Positions 1-10,063 of a stretch of DNA of 42,530 nt are shown here, piece after piece (position 1 is the first letter of the stretch; the number at the start of each line of letters is the position of its first letter). The translations under genes were made by a program, and so were the position numbers. The notes below the pieces were generated by a model. The model was not told the DNA's origin. It did not search any database and worked only from the letters and a program-made list of their open reading frames with translations. Source of the DNA: Saksenaea vasiformis B4078 (taxonomy: Eukaryota; Mucoromycota; Mucoromycetes; Mucorales; Saksenaeaceae); assembly GCA_000697055.1 (NCBI GenBank), contig JNDT01001354.1, forward strand, positions 1 through 42,530, written 5' to 3'.

Positions 1-515
1 AGTGATGGATTCCCAGGATCACCACCAGAAGCAGTAAAGATGTCTCACGATAAGGACAGATTCCACCCAAAATGATCCGTATTTAAAAGAACGCTGGGGT
101 TGACCGAACGAACACGCACACGCACACACACACACAAAGAAAGTCATTACTTTTTGTCTATCACTTCGACCTCTGGTCGTTGAGCATAAAACTGGCCGCT
201 CATCGAACCCATCAACCAACGTTTCTCACCCCACCGACATGGTGCGGGAGTGGCACCTACAATTTGTGGGAATACCCTATGAGGTAAGTAAAATGACATC
301 CAAGTATCATTCCATTTACTAACCATGAACAAATTTTTATGCTGTCCATATAAATTTCGCGTCCATCGAGGGGCCGCGTTGATGTAAGTAGTGTATGAAT
401 TTGTTGCCAACCTATATATTAACGAACGCATATTTGATTCTTTTCTTAGCGTAAAAGTGGCCTCTTATGGACGCAAAGTTTATATAGATTAGCGTAGAAA
501 TCTGGTGAAAATTTA
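1..515 (+). repeat. Dispersed repeat family, copy A (left end cut by window)
   Basis: One of three copies of the same element, all on the + strand; the others are at 4380-4910 and 41290-41965. Landmarks shared in the same order are a start with agtgatgg, a GAAGCAGTAAA box, a TATA-like CGTATTTAAA, TGGTCGTT, a GTAAGT site followed by ATTTACTAAC, a TATAAA..GCGTCCAT arm, GTTGATGTAAGT, and a GCGTAAA..GGACGCAAAGTTTATA arm ending near TAGCGTA. The two arms face each other and could form a long hairpin. Nothing in it reads as a protein. The copies differ strongly in the middle, so it is an old family. Its class is unknown. Confidence 0.8.
108..136. repeat. CA-rich microsatellite
   Basis: An imperfect (CA)n run interrupted by CG sits inside repeat copy A and is absent from the other two copies. 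Confidence 0.85.
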
Positions 516-539
516 TATTTTTATTACGGCCGTGAGCGC

Positions 540-1010
540 AGCGCCTAAAGGCATATTCGCTCTAGCCCGGCCTCGTAGATTAAGTAGAAAAAAAAAACCC
601 TTGCGAGCAAAGGGAAAAGGCAAAGCTAAAGTGTACGAACCATGGAGGGGACGTGAGGGGAGAAGGTGTGGTCGGGCAATGGTGGAGTGGGTCCATGGTG
701 GTGAACCAGCCATGGGAGACAAAGAGCCGGGTGACCACGCGCTTCACGCTATCTTGCAGGGATGCAAGTGCGAGAAGGCAGTGGTGCCGTTGGCGGTGGA
801 GGGCGATTTTCTGGCGCTCTGCGGGAGGGGGCGAGGAGTAGGCGGGATCTTGGAGGTGGATAGGATCGGCGGGGCCAAAGTTGGTGATGGTGGGGATGCG
901 GGCTTGCTGTAGGTGATCTGTGAGTTCGGGCAGGTATCCTTCGCGGACAAGGAGACCGACGACGTGGCGGGAGCGTAAAGATCTCTTCAATAGACAGTAT
1001 TGGTACAGGC
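540..1010. other. GC-rich segment, possible decayed coding fragment
   Basis: This stretch is clearly richer in G+C than the AT-rich DNA on both sides. The minus strand has a long open frame (about 1020 to 580) whose text around 'LLVREGYLPELTDHLQQ' looks protein-like, and shorter frames are open on both strands. No family is recognised and no start or stop context is convincing. It may be a fragment of a transferred or transposed gene, or open by composition alone. Confidence 0.3.
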
Positions 1011-2237
1011 AAAGTAGCAAACGTAATCAGCTATCATATGATTCAATTATGCTAGATGCTTATGCAATACTTTAGATAAGGTCCTGTTTGTTATTCGTAC
1101 AACTTCAAGAAAGATGGAGAAGAGAAGATCATTTGAAGCGGCTGGACATATTGATTTTTTTTCCAATGTCTCTCTATTGTTCGCAATGCAGTCTTTTCAG
1201 AACTAAGATACTCAACGAACAGTTGTCTCCGTGATAGATCTAGCCGCGCTATCTTATGAGATACTCCTGCAATGTCACCGAGTTAGAGATGAGGCATAAT
1301 TGGTGCCGCAGTATTGAGAAGCTCACTGAAATAGACGATCCTGATCTCCCTGTTATGTAACGCATTTCTGAAGGACGTACTCTATGACAGTCCACATATA
1401 CCACATCCGCCGTTACGAGCATGCTCTCGACTATCAGTTTTCAACTCTTCACGAGATTCACAACATCTGTCAAGAAGACGATCATGGGTATCGGCCGTCT
1501 AAGAGGACCATTAATAGCTGTCCGAAGGAAATCGGCCAGAGAAACCTGTGACAACTAAAAAGGTTCGACGACCAGAACCATTTCTATGTTTCTAATAAAG
1601 TGTCTCCCTTTTTAATTCAAGGCCCTGGTAACAGTGAAGAACCTGAAAATAGGCGGGGGATGAAATAAAAGAAAAAGGTCATTGCGGATCACCTCCGGCC
1701 TGGATATAGCAAATATCCGCTGTTACCCAGGGAGAACTGAAGAATCATCTCGGCGAACTGAGGAAGGATTTCCGTTAAGAGTAGGCGGATAGCCAATCTC
1801 ACCCCCTGATTACTTCGTACCTTTCTACACAATAAAACATGGCATAGTAATGGTCAGAGTTCTCTGATATGTGCGTTCTATGTCGCGCAAAAGCGTCCCG
1901 ATTTTGTTTTAACCCTCCAAAAACACATTGAAGGTGGGCTTTAGCGAGGAAATGAAAATTATCATAAGCTTTTCTTTGGTCACAGCGAAAATGCTGAAAA
2001 TAGACAAGGGATGGAAAGTTCGAGGCCTGTATTAACACGAGAGACACTGTAATACTTTGGTAACTGCGGTAGATCAACGTTGGGCATCTGGTGGATTAAG
2101 CTTCGCGTTTTTCGCAGGGATTTCAATGTCTTGCGTAGTATTCAAGTCGTGGCAAAGCGACCAACAGCTAGCTAATGTTTCAGCCGTAGACTGTACACTG
2201 GAGAAAGAGGCTGGAAAAATCTTAGATTTTAGTTACA
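1011..2237. other. Gene-poor stretch upstream of Fanzor relic
   Basis: No supported gene. A 55-codon frame at 1384-1551 (+) begins MTVHIYHIRRYEHALDYQF and is not recognised. It could be a remnant of the missing N-terminal half of the downstream Fanzor. Frames around 1830-2160 are broken by stops. Confidence 0.4.
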
Positions 2238-3248
2238 ATGTCCACTACAGTCGCAATGACCGAACATCGCATCAACTTCCACAAGAATCTATACGAGAAA
2301 TTTATTGCACCAAACAGTGAGGGTACAAAACATTACAAACGTCGGTAATGCATTTTTAACAAAATGATAAAGGATCCTTCGAGCACGCCGCAGAGGCATT
2401 GACATCAGCGACAGAAAGACAGCTAGTTATGCGCCCGCCAAAAGCACACAGAACAACGAGCAGTGCCCTACACGAGAGTTGTCTCACACATTATTTTGCA
2501 AGACTCCGCAATAAAATTAAGGTATGAGTGTAGTATGGAACCTATCTAGTATTCATAACTTACAGGCCAGAAATGCCGATGTCGTGGAGGCAGAGAAAGT
2601 GCTGAGGGAGAACGCTCTGAGGAACGCGTCCTCAGAGGAAGATGTAGATCGCTGTCACAGGGTAAGCGTGATGCAGTAACTGGCACCGTTAACGCATAGA
2701 TTTATGTGTAATTGTAGGTCGCACGAGAATGCCGAAAGGTATTGCGAGATTTTTATCTGTCTCCCAGGGAGCAGCGCCGCCGCAGGACGGCGACCCTATG
2801 GAAAACAAAGATTTACGACCGCACAGCGGCACAGGAATTGAGCTATGTGAAAGAAAGGGATGGTGTCCCTGTGATGTGCATAGGCAACGCAGGGACCGCG
2901 GTGGGTAGCAACATTAAAGGCCATGCCAGAAGAGGTGGCAAATGGCTTCGAAGACTACTTCGGCGACATGCCACTATAGCAATGGTTGACGAATTCAGAT
3001 CTTCTCAAACGTGTCCCTATTGCTTCGGGACGGTGGTTCGGCCGACCATAACGTGTACAAAAAATGGAAAGACGACAAGAATCAAGAGCAACGGCTCATC
3101 TACTTGCTTCAATGTAGAGTGTGTTGGCCGTAAACACAGATTCACCACGCACAATCGAGACACGATAGCGGCTATGAACATCGCTCTCGCAGGGGCCAGC
3201 TCGATGCTGGACGGAGAAACACTGCTCCCTTTCAGCAGACGTCAGTAG
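2238..3248 (+). pseudogene. Fanzor (eukaryotic TnpB-like) RNA-guided nuclease, disrupted
   Basis: The C-terminal half is clear. Exons 2378-2521, 2566-2661 and 2718-3248 join in one frame across introns of 44 and 56 nt. They encode the helical linker (VLRDFYLSPREQRRRR, LWKTKIYD), then IGNAG..GSNIKGHARRGGK, the RuvC-II motif MVDEFRSSQTCPYC with catalytic Glu, a four-Cys zinc ribbon (CPYC ... CFNVEC) and the RuvC-III motif HNRDTIAAMNI with catalytic Asp. A RuvC-I candidate, RRGIDISDRKTASY, lies near 2395 but one frame away, reached from 2238 (MSTTVAMTEHRINF) by a possible 49-nt intron at 2345-2393. The N-terminal ~200 or more residues usual in the family are not found. This suggests a truncated, frameshifted copy. 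It differs from the Fanzor1 at 37.9-41.0 kb, so it is not a recent duplicate of it. Confidence 0.75.
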
Positions 3249-4196
3249 AGATATCGAGAAAATAAAATATTGCGAAAAGTTCTATTGCACATTTGATTCA
3301 CTATCGAGACCTTTTAGAGCTTCGAACTTTAAGTGATATTGTATACTATCTGTACCATTCTAAAAGGCTGTCAAATTTTCAAGTCTGTCGAAATCTTCTC
3401 ATATCCAGCAGGAGTATTCACCGAGCTTCTGGAAGGTAGCATAAGAAATGCAAACTAAATAAGAACTGTATGACGGTAGCAGATGCAAGATAGGCGCACA
3501 AAGAGGAAAAACGTTTTTATCTTCTTCGTCTGCAAATTGGCCGTCTCCAGAGGAAATCTGAACAGTCGGCCCTCACACGCGGCTTTTGCTTGTTCGACTG
3601 CGACATGTCAGACGGCGGATAAACGCACAAAGGGGCACGAAATATTCTCGCGCAAGTGCTTCCAATCGTGAATTGCCTAAGCACACTGGATATCAACTCC
3701 CAAGTTTGATTTTACACAGAAATGAAACAAAGTCCAGGAATTGATGGTTATACTCTATCACGATTTTGTAATCATTTCTCACTGGTGTACTTCACCAGCA
3801 AATGAATGATTTGCAAAGGGTCCACCCATTGAAAGAAATGTCAAATTCTCCCAGTTACGAGAAGCAACGATAAAGCTCCTACGACTCGACATGTAGGCCA
3901 CGAACTTCTGCTGTATGCTAATCGAAACCCTACAATTGCGAAATTCTTCAAGAGAATCAGACACCCATGTCGGATGAAGATCTCGCTGGAGGTGAAACAA
4001 ATTTCAAAAAAAGATGCAGCGACTCACGTTGCATTCATCCATAAAAGGACCGCAGATTCTTTGTGGAGGCGGAAAGTCCTAAGATTTATCTGAAGAGTTG
4101 AAGTTATTGCTTCATCTACTTTGGTCTTGCCCGTGTAAAACAAAAGTTTACACAGATGATTCCGACAGTGTCAATACCCTATCGGAAAACAGCAAA
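3249..4196. other. No gene seen; 3' flank of Fanzor relic
   Basis: There are only short unsupported frames. If the relic were still functional, a guide RNA would be sought in the first few hundred bases after 3248. No shared motif with the 3' flank of the second Fanzor was found by eye. Confidence 0.5.
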
Positions 4197-4423
4197 AATG
4201 TCTCAAGGTTAAGGAAGACGTTCCACGGAAGCAATAACATCGTTTTTTGCATTGAAATGCTTCGGTGATGGTCCTTCCGAAAGCAGCAAAAATTGTTCAA
4301 GATAGGGAAAATGTCTCAAGGTAAGGAAGACGTTCCACGGAAGCAACAACATCATTTTTTTTTTGGCATTGAGATGCTTCAGTGATGGCTCTTCCGAAAG
4401 CAGTAAAAATTGTTCAAGGAAAA
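4197..4423 (+). repeat. Tandem repeat, two ~113-bp units
   Basis: Unit 1 (about 4197-4309) and unit 2 (about 4310-4423) share AATGTCTCAAGGT..AAGGAAGACG, TTCCACGGAAGCAA, a T-run, GCATTGA.ATGCTTC, GTGATGG.CCTTCCGAAAGCAG and AAAAATTGTTCAAG. A third partial unit runs into repeat copy B, whose 5' end is the same GTGATGG..GAAGCAGTAAAAA box. The tandem therefore amplifies the head of the dispersed repeat. Confidence 0.85.
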
Positions 4424-4910
4424 TGTCTCAATCCGTATTTAAAGGAACGCGTGGTTCTTTTTTCTTTTCTTTGGCTCTGTTTTCTCTATTACATCCTCGG
4501 TACGTACTGGGATTTATTATACATACGGGATTCCTCATGTCTTTTTGTCTATTGTTCAGACTCATGGTCGTTAAACACAATAGCCGGCCATCTTGCCGTG
4601 CCGATCCAATCTCGCCGCCCCCACCCGCTATGGTGCGGGGCTGGCCCCTGTCGAATGGCAGGAGTGCCCTTCGGGGGTAAGTAAACTGACATCAAAACAT
4701 ATTTCATTTACTAACCGTGAATGCCGTTTTATGCTGCTCCAATAAATTATGCGTCGACCGAGGGCCATGTTGATGTAAGTAAACGTATGATTTTGGTTGC
4801 CAGTTCGTTAACTAATGACCGTATATTTTATTTTTCTCTCAGCGCAAATTTGGCTCTCCACGGACGCATAATTTATTTAGAGTAGCGTAAAATAGTGTTC
4901 AATAAACAGT
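4380..4910 (+). repeat. Dispersed repeat family, copy B
   Basis: This is the same element as 1-515 and 41290-41965. It has a TATA-like CGTATTTAAAGGAACGC (about 4434), GGTAAGTAAACTGACATC followed by TTTACTAACC, a perfect 14-bp inverted repeat ATAAATTATGCGTC (4742-4755) / GACGCATAATTTAT (4863-4876), and an intron-like segment between the arms (TTGAT|GTAAGT ... TTAACTAAT ... TTTCTCTCAG|CGCAAA). It ends with TTCAATAAACA, which resembles a polyadenylation signal. No open reading frame is conserved between copies, so a spliced non-coding transcript is possible but not shown. Confidence 0.85.
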
Positions 4911-7160
4911 ACAGTACAACGAATTGATTTTATCGTATTTGTATAGGAAGGTTGGATCATGCGAGAGGAAATTTATCAACAGCTGTAGGGCATCACTTTC
5001 TTTAACATCTTCTTCTGTGTAGTGTTGACCAGCACCGATCGACTGAGACGATTCACGCGTTCTGCCGAAAATGAGCTGTTCAAATGGCGAAGACCCATCT
5101 GCCAGCGTTTGTAATTGCCGTTACTGGTGGGAAAGAATCTATTTCAGGTATCCAAACAACACCGGATCAGATATGCGAAATAGAAACAAAAATAAAAGCA
5201 GCTATCTGTACCTCTTCTTAGCACCAGAGTGGGTCTTCAGCTTTGACGCCATGCCTCTGGCCGACTGACCGTAGGGTGCCAAATTGCGAGAAACAAAACC
5301 TCCTATTTCTTATAAGCTATTGTTCGCTATGTAACATGCACACAACTACCTAATGAGCCGAGCATCGCAGGAATGAGACAGGGATCGTTTAAAAAGAAAA
5401 GGAAAGACAGGCCAAAACCAGACACACAAACCGAGCCAGGGATTCCTGGCCAAGCCACTTTCTTAGGCTGTGCGAAAAAATACCTTGACCCATACCCTGT
5501 ATATCACAACGGTATGCCCACTGCAGTTCCTCAATTGTGATGGACTTGTATCTGCTTTTCTCAATTCGACGAGAATAAATGCGACGCGGGACAGGATTCA
5601 TCCAGGATCCGGAGCTGCTATGATTTGGTTTTCTTGTGTATAATTGTACTGTAAAATTTTGCAGTAACCCACATCAATTTCAAGCTGAATTATTTGGTTG
5701 ACAACGCTCTTGCTCAGACGCAGCTTTATTCAAGTTTTTACAGCGATGTAGTGAATAAGCATTCATTATTTATACTTTGAAAGCATCAGAGGAGCATCCT
5801 CAGTAATCTATTCCCGAGCGAATTCTGGCGTCCCCTTAATCCCACACACCGAGGCAACAGTACAGTGTAGCAGCAACAAAGTAGCTGGTATCAAAGCTGA
5901 CTATCGTCAAATCCAAGAATATAAGTTCTTCTAAGGCTTTCAGCGCGTGAACTGCATCATTTTAAGAGAGCTGGGTTGGAAAGCAAACATCGCGGTTTAC
6001 GAAAAATCACATTTTGCATAAAAGAATCATTCCCCCATGGAGTTATTTTCATCGACCACAGCCGGGAGATCATACAGCTTTGAACCTTTATGTTGCTTAC
6101 TGCTTCGTTTATTGAAACCGGTGACTTATTATGTATCAAAGGAAAATCACGTTTTCGCTTGGCTCTTGACAACAGCAAAGGAAGTAAAAATTGGAACCCA
6201 CGACGTAACAAGCGCCAGCATACAAAGAATAACATAACAGATATTTCCTCATCCTGGAACTACTAGCTGTACCATCTTTCTACTATTTCCCATTCTTGCA
6301 ATAGCATATGTACTACCTTTATCCACAAATACCTGCGGGCGGTGTTCGGACAACTACCAGCCATCGATAGTTCCAGTCCAACAGTACATTCTGCATAAAT
6401 CTGATACTATGCGTAATGACTTGAATATCATATTCACTATAGAAACCAAGATTCGATCCAAATCAGGCACGGCCAACCGAAGATCAGATAACAGAAGAAA
6501 TTAACTGTCCGTGATGACTGACAAGCATTGATACAAAATGCTCATCCTGCGGATAGTATCGCAATACTCGGACAATAGAACGTATTAGGTACGACACAAC
6601 AAAAGATACCGCTCATAATCGGTATTTCTAAAAACGTTCTGCCATAGGTTCAAGCCAAGTGTGGCGTCTCTACAGTAGTCCGACGTGTGGTGAGTCAAGG
6701 CAGTCACGAGAAGAAGTGAGGCACCATTGTAAAAAAAAAAAAAAAAAAAAAAGGCCTCCAACTTGGGAACATCATCCGAAACGGGGATTCATATATATAA
6801 TTGAAGTTATGGAAGCTATCTATACTATTCGTTTCCTTGAAATAGCATTTAATGCTCCAACTGATAACCATATATCTCCCTAAAACTGCGCACGGTCTCT
6901 GTATTATTTATGACATCCGTCACTAAATGGGATGTGGCGGAGCTTGTCGCCCTGTAACACAAATCAGCCCGGAAATTCCGTGTCAATGGTGAAGTGTTGT
7001 ACAAAGCCTTTTTTTCTCCAAGGTCAAATGCAGTAAAAAGGAGGTCTAGACAGCTGCATTGACTGCGGCAGAGAAAAATTTTGTGGTGAACTGCGCCAGC
7101 ATTTGGCAGCAAATGACGATAAAAACGCAGGATTGTTTCGTCCTTCTTCCACAAACCAAC
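4911..7160. other. Gene-poor intergenic region
   Basis: No supported gene. A minus-strand frame at 5601-5389 (starting MNPVPRRIYSRRIEKSRYKS) reads protein-like but ends within 70 codons, has no splice continuation that I could find, and is not recognised. The other frames are short and AT-driven. Confidence 0.5.
6731..6752 (+). repeat. Poly(A) tract, 22 A
   Basis: An uninterrupted run of 22 A. It could be a retro-insertion tail or slippage. No retroelement body is recognised next to it. Confidence 0.9.
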
Positions 7161-9494
7161 ATGGAATACGCAAATTTCCCTTCTCATCTTCCTTTCTTCA
7201 AGACACTTCATGATCCAGCACTGCTTGCGAAGGATATTGCCGCACTCTCTATTCCCAAACGCTTGAAGACCGCTAGATCACGAGAAAAGCGGAAGACTCA
7301 GCTCAAGAAGGCCATTCCCGGAAAGCGTTTTGTTGATGCTCTTCACGAAACCAGTAACTTGACAAGAACTACGAACGATGCGCTGGCTCACAAAACAACT
7401 CTCCAGTACTGTGTTGATTTGAGCTTCCAGTTTGGAAACGAAGGCTGGTCTGCTGACGGACTCATTACCCTTTTGAGTAATGCTTGGGACGAGGATGACT
7501 TGTGTACTCTGCGTCAGATTTTCCAGACTCGTTCTATCCATCAGGGGAAAGGTGCCAAACTCCCAGCTTACTTGGCTTATGGTTGGCTTTTGAAGAACCA
7601 TCCGCAAACGGCTCTCAAGAATCTGCACATACTAGTGACCGGAACCATTGAAGGAAGATTGAGACGTCAGAAGGTATTCGAAGATGACTGGGAGTCCGTA
7701 GAGAAGGTGTACCTTAAGTCGCACGGCTACTGGAAGGACCTGCTGAACCTACTGCAGATTTACGCGGCCGGCGAGCTAATGAATCCAGGATTACCAGGGC
7801 TTGGCTACAAGGTATTGAACTGTCCTCGCATGGAGCGTACCAAGTCGTGGAGCGAAAAGGCTGAACACAAGAGAAAACTCAGGGATAACCTCATTCATCT
7901 TCGAACTCTCCCACCCAAGGAAGCAGCCAGGGAGCGAGAGATTCGCGCACGGCGAGTACGCGAGGCCGAAGCTGCTGAGAAGGTTCGAGCACATAATGCC
8001 CGTGTTAAGAAGCGTAAACTACGCCATTCCCACCTAGTGAATCTGCTGAAGAAGGACGCATTGTACCGTGCATTGCATTTCACCGTTGCGAGACTTTTTG
8101 CGGAACAGTTGAAGACCGATAAAGCCCAGTTGGAGAAGAACCGTCAGAAAAAGTCGAACTTTCGGTATGCACTTGCTTACGACCTGAGTCTCGCTGCCAA
8201 GTGGGCGCCATCCCTGCGAAGATCCCATGACAACTACACATTTATCGCGACATCGATTGCTGAATTGCTGTTCCCGCCAGAGCAGTACCAGACCAAGGGT
8301 GAATCAAGACCTGACTACCTCAACAAAGCGCGGAATCTGTATCATAAGGAATACCTGGTGCCCCTACGTACTGCTCTGGATTGCATTGAGGGTCGCATGT
8401 CGAAGAATGAATGGATGAAGATCGATTTTAGCCACGTCCCTTCGTTGTGTATGCAGAGAAATATGGCCAACTTTGTGTCACACGTACCCGAGCAGTTCAA
8501 GGCATACATTGCCCAAGTTTCCAGTGGCAAACGGTCAGTCAGCGGCGCAGCGTTGCAGCCACATGAACTGGTGGCAAGCGTGAGTGAGTTGCATGTCGCC
8601 AGCGAAACCAAGCTTACGAAGCTCTTGGAGAAGGTGAAGGGCCTTGACATGCGCAAGGATATCCAGGAGATTGAGCAAGAGCTGATCAATGGACAGTGGA
8701 GAACGTTGATCGAATCTATCAAGGCATCGGCATCCAGCGACAATGCGAACCTTGGTCAATCAATCGCTATTTGTGACATGTCTGGATCCATGTTCAGTCA
8801 TTATCCCGGAAGCAAGATCGTCCCACTCTACAGCGCTATGGGTTTGTCGTTGGTCCTAACGGCCTTGGCGAAACCACCTTTCGACGGCACAATTATCAGC
8901 TTTGCAGAGAGGCCAGAAGTTATCAAGGTCAACCCAATTTCCCCGTTGCGCACTCAAGTGAAGACACTCGAAGAGTCTAGGGCAGGCTTTACTACCAATT
9001 TCAAAGCAGTGTTTTTGAAATTGCTCTTACCAATCGCGGAAAAATACGAGCTGAAGAAAGAAGAAATGGTCCAGCGCGTCTTCGTCTTTTCGGACATGGA
9101 ATTTAACCAGGGTAGTGGAACAAGGAACTGGGAAACCACATATCAGCACATCAAGCGCAAGTACGATGAGGCTGGCTATGACATGCCTGAAATCGTCTGG
9201 TGGAATCTAGCGGCCCGACGATCGGATGTGTTTGTTCATCAGAATGCCCCGATGCCTGTTACAGCCGATGTCAGGGGTTGCTCGATGATGTGTGGTTATA
9301 ATGCATCCATTTTCAAGTCGTTCCTGGACGGTGACCTGGATGATACTGCAGAAGATACGAACGACGAGAAGGACGACGAAGAAGTCAAACCAGTGAAGGA
9401 AGAAAAGCGAAAAAAGGAAAAGCTCACACCGACAGAGGTTATGTATAAAATCCTTGAACACCCCAGTTTCAAGGATCTCGTTGTAATTGATTAA
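7161..9494 (+). CDS. DUF2828 family protein with vWA domain
   Basis: Intronless, 777 aa from the ATG at 7161, which has A at -3, G at +4 and a pyrimidine-rich leader. The frame is open upstream to a non-ATG codon at 7059, and another ATG lies at 7113, so the start is uncertain. The C-terminal third is a von Willebrand A fold: AICDMSGSM near residue 539 is the MIDAS motif (DxSxS), followed by FAERPEVIK and VFVFSDMEFNQ. The N-terminal two thirds carry the helical DUF2828 pattern (AYGWLLKNHP..AL, GYWKDLLNLL, ALHFTVARLFAEQL, KWAPSLRRSHD). The tail is acidic and lysine-rich. The family occurs in plants, fungi and large DNA viruses, and its molecular role is unknown; the TROVE-like layout suggests RNA binding, which is inference. 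Confidence 0.9.
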   Translation: MEYANFPSHLPFFKTLHDPALLAKDIAALSIPKRLKTARSREKRKTQLKKAIPGKRFVDALHETSNLTRTTNDALAHKTTLQYCVDLSFQFGNEGWSADGLITLLSNAWDEDDLCTLRQIFQTRSIHQGKGAKLPAYLAYGWLLKNHPQTALKNLHILVTGTIEGRLRRQKVFEDDWESVEKVYLKSHGYWKDLLNLLQIYAAGELMNPGLPGLGYKVLNCPRMERTKSWSEKAEHKRKLRDNLIHLRTLPPKEAAREREIRARRVREAEAAEKVRAHNARVKKRKLRHSHLVNLLKKDALYRALHFTVARLFAEQLKTDKAQLEKNRQKKSNFRYALAYDLSLAAKWAPSLRRSHDNYTFIATSIAELLFPPEQYQTKGESRPDYLNKARNLYHKEYLVPLRTALDCIEGRMSKNEWMKIDFSHVPSLCMQRNMANFVSHVPEQFKAYIAQVSSGKRSVSGAALQPHELVASVSELHVASETKLTKLLEKVKGLDMRKDIQEIEQELINGQWRTLIESIKASASSDNANLGQSIAICDMSGSMFSHYPGSKIVPLYSAMGLSLVLTALAKPPFDGTIISFAERPEVIKVNPISPLRTQVKTLEESRAGFTTNFKAVFLKLLLPIAEKYELKKEEMVQRVFVFSDMEFNQGSGTRNWETTYQHIKRKYDEAGYDMPEIVWWNLAARRSDVFVHQNAPMPVTADVRGCSMMCGYNASIFKSFLDGDLDDTAEDTNDEKDDEEVKPVKEEKRKKEKLTPTEVMYKILEHPSFKDLVVID

Positions 9495-10063
9495 AAAAAA
9501 AAAGGAAAGATAAATGTAAATAAAAGCTGCTCTATGAAAATCGATATCTTAAGCTTCTAAATTGCGACAATTGCTACTGACACTTGGGATCGGTTTTTGA
9601 AGGACACTTTTGTAACGTCATTTAGAGTGCTATTGGATAGATACTTTAGCGATAAGATTCCTTACCAACTGTGATGACTGCAGATTTGTTATAGATAACA
9701 CATTCGCGTTGTTATCGCTGTAACTGTAACCCATCCATTTGCAAATAAGTAGAGAAGCGATTTATTTCGGAAGTTGATTCGCTATCAGGATAGCCTAGTG
9801 CGTCAATCATACGTGTGTTACGTTTAGAGACACCTGCATCACCAGAAACAGAAAGGCATAGACATTCACTATGTCCGGTTCGTTTTCAGGTCGCAGGAAA
9901 TCGCAGATGGTGGCTTGCAGCAGGCGGCTTCCCAAAATGAGAAATCGCAACGTACTTTTTACTTGACGACGCGGTAAAAGTATAGCATAAACCATAGAAG
10001 GGTAATGTCATTCTTACAGTCACCACAGTTTAACCTATTTCCTAGTACAGATCGCAAGCTGCA
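9495..10063. other. Intergenic, no gene seen
   Basis: The 3' flank of the DUF2828 gene (with AAATAAAAGC about 9519) and the promoter side of the next gene. No feature recognised. Confidence 0.5.

Noticed and set aside
7059..7160. N-terminal extension of the DUF2828 protein
   Set aside because: The frame is open but the codon at 7059 is TTG, not ATG. The ATG at 7161 has the better context. An ATG at 7113 remains possible.
8342..8743. 133-codon minus-strand frame
   Set aside because: Shadow of the DUF2828 coding region.
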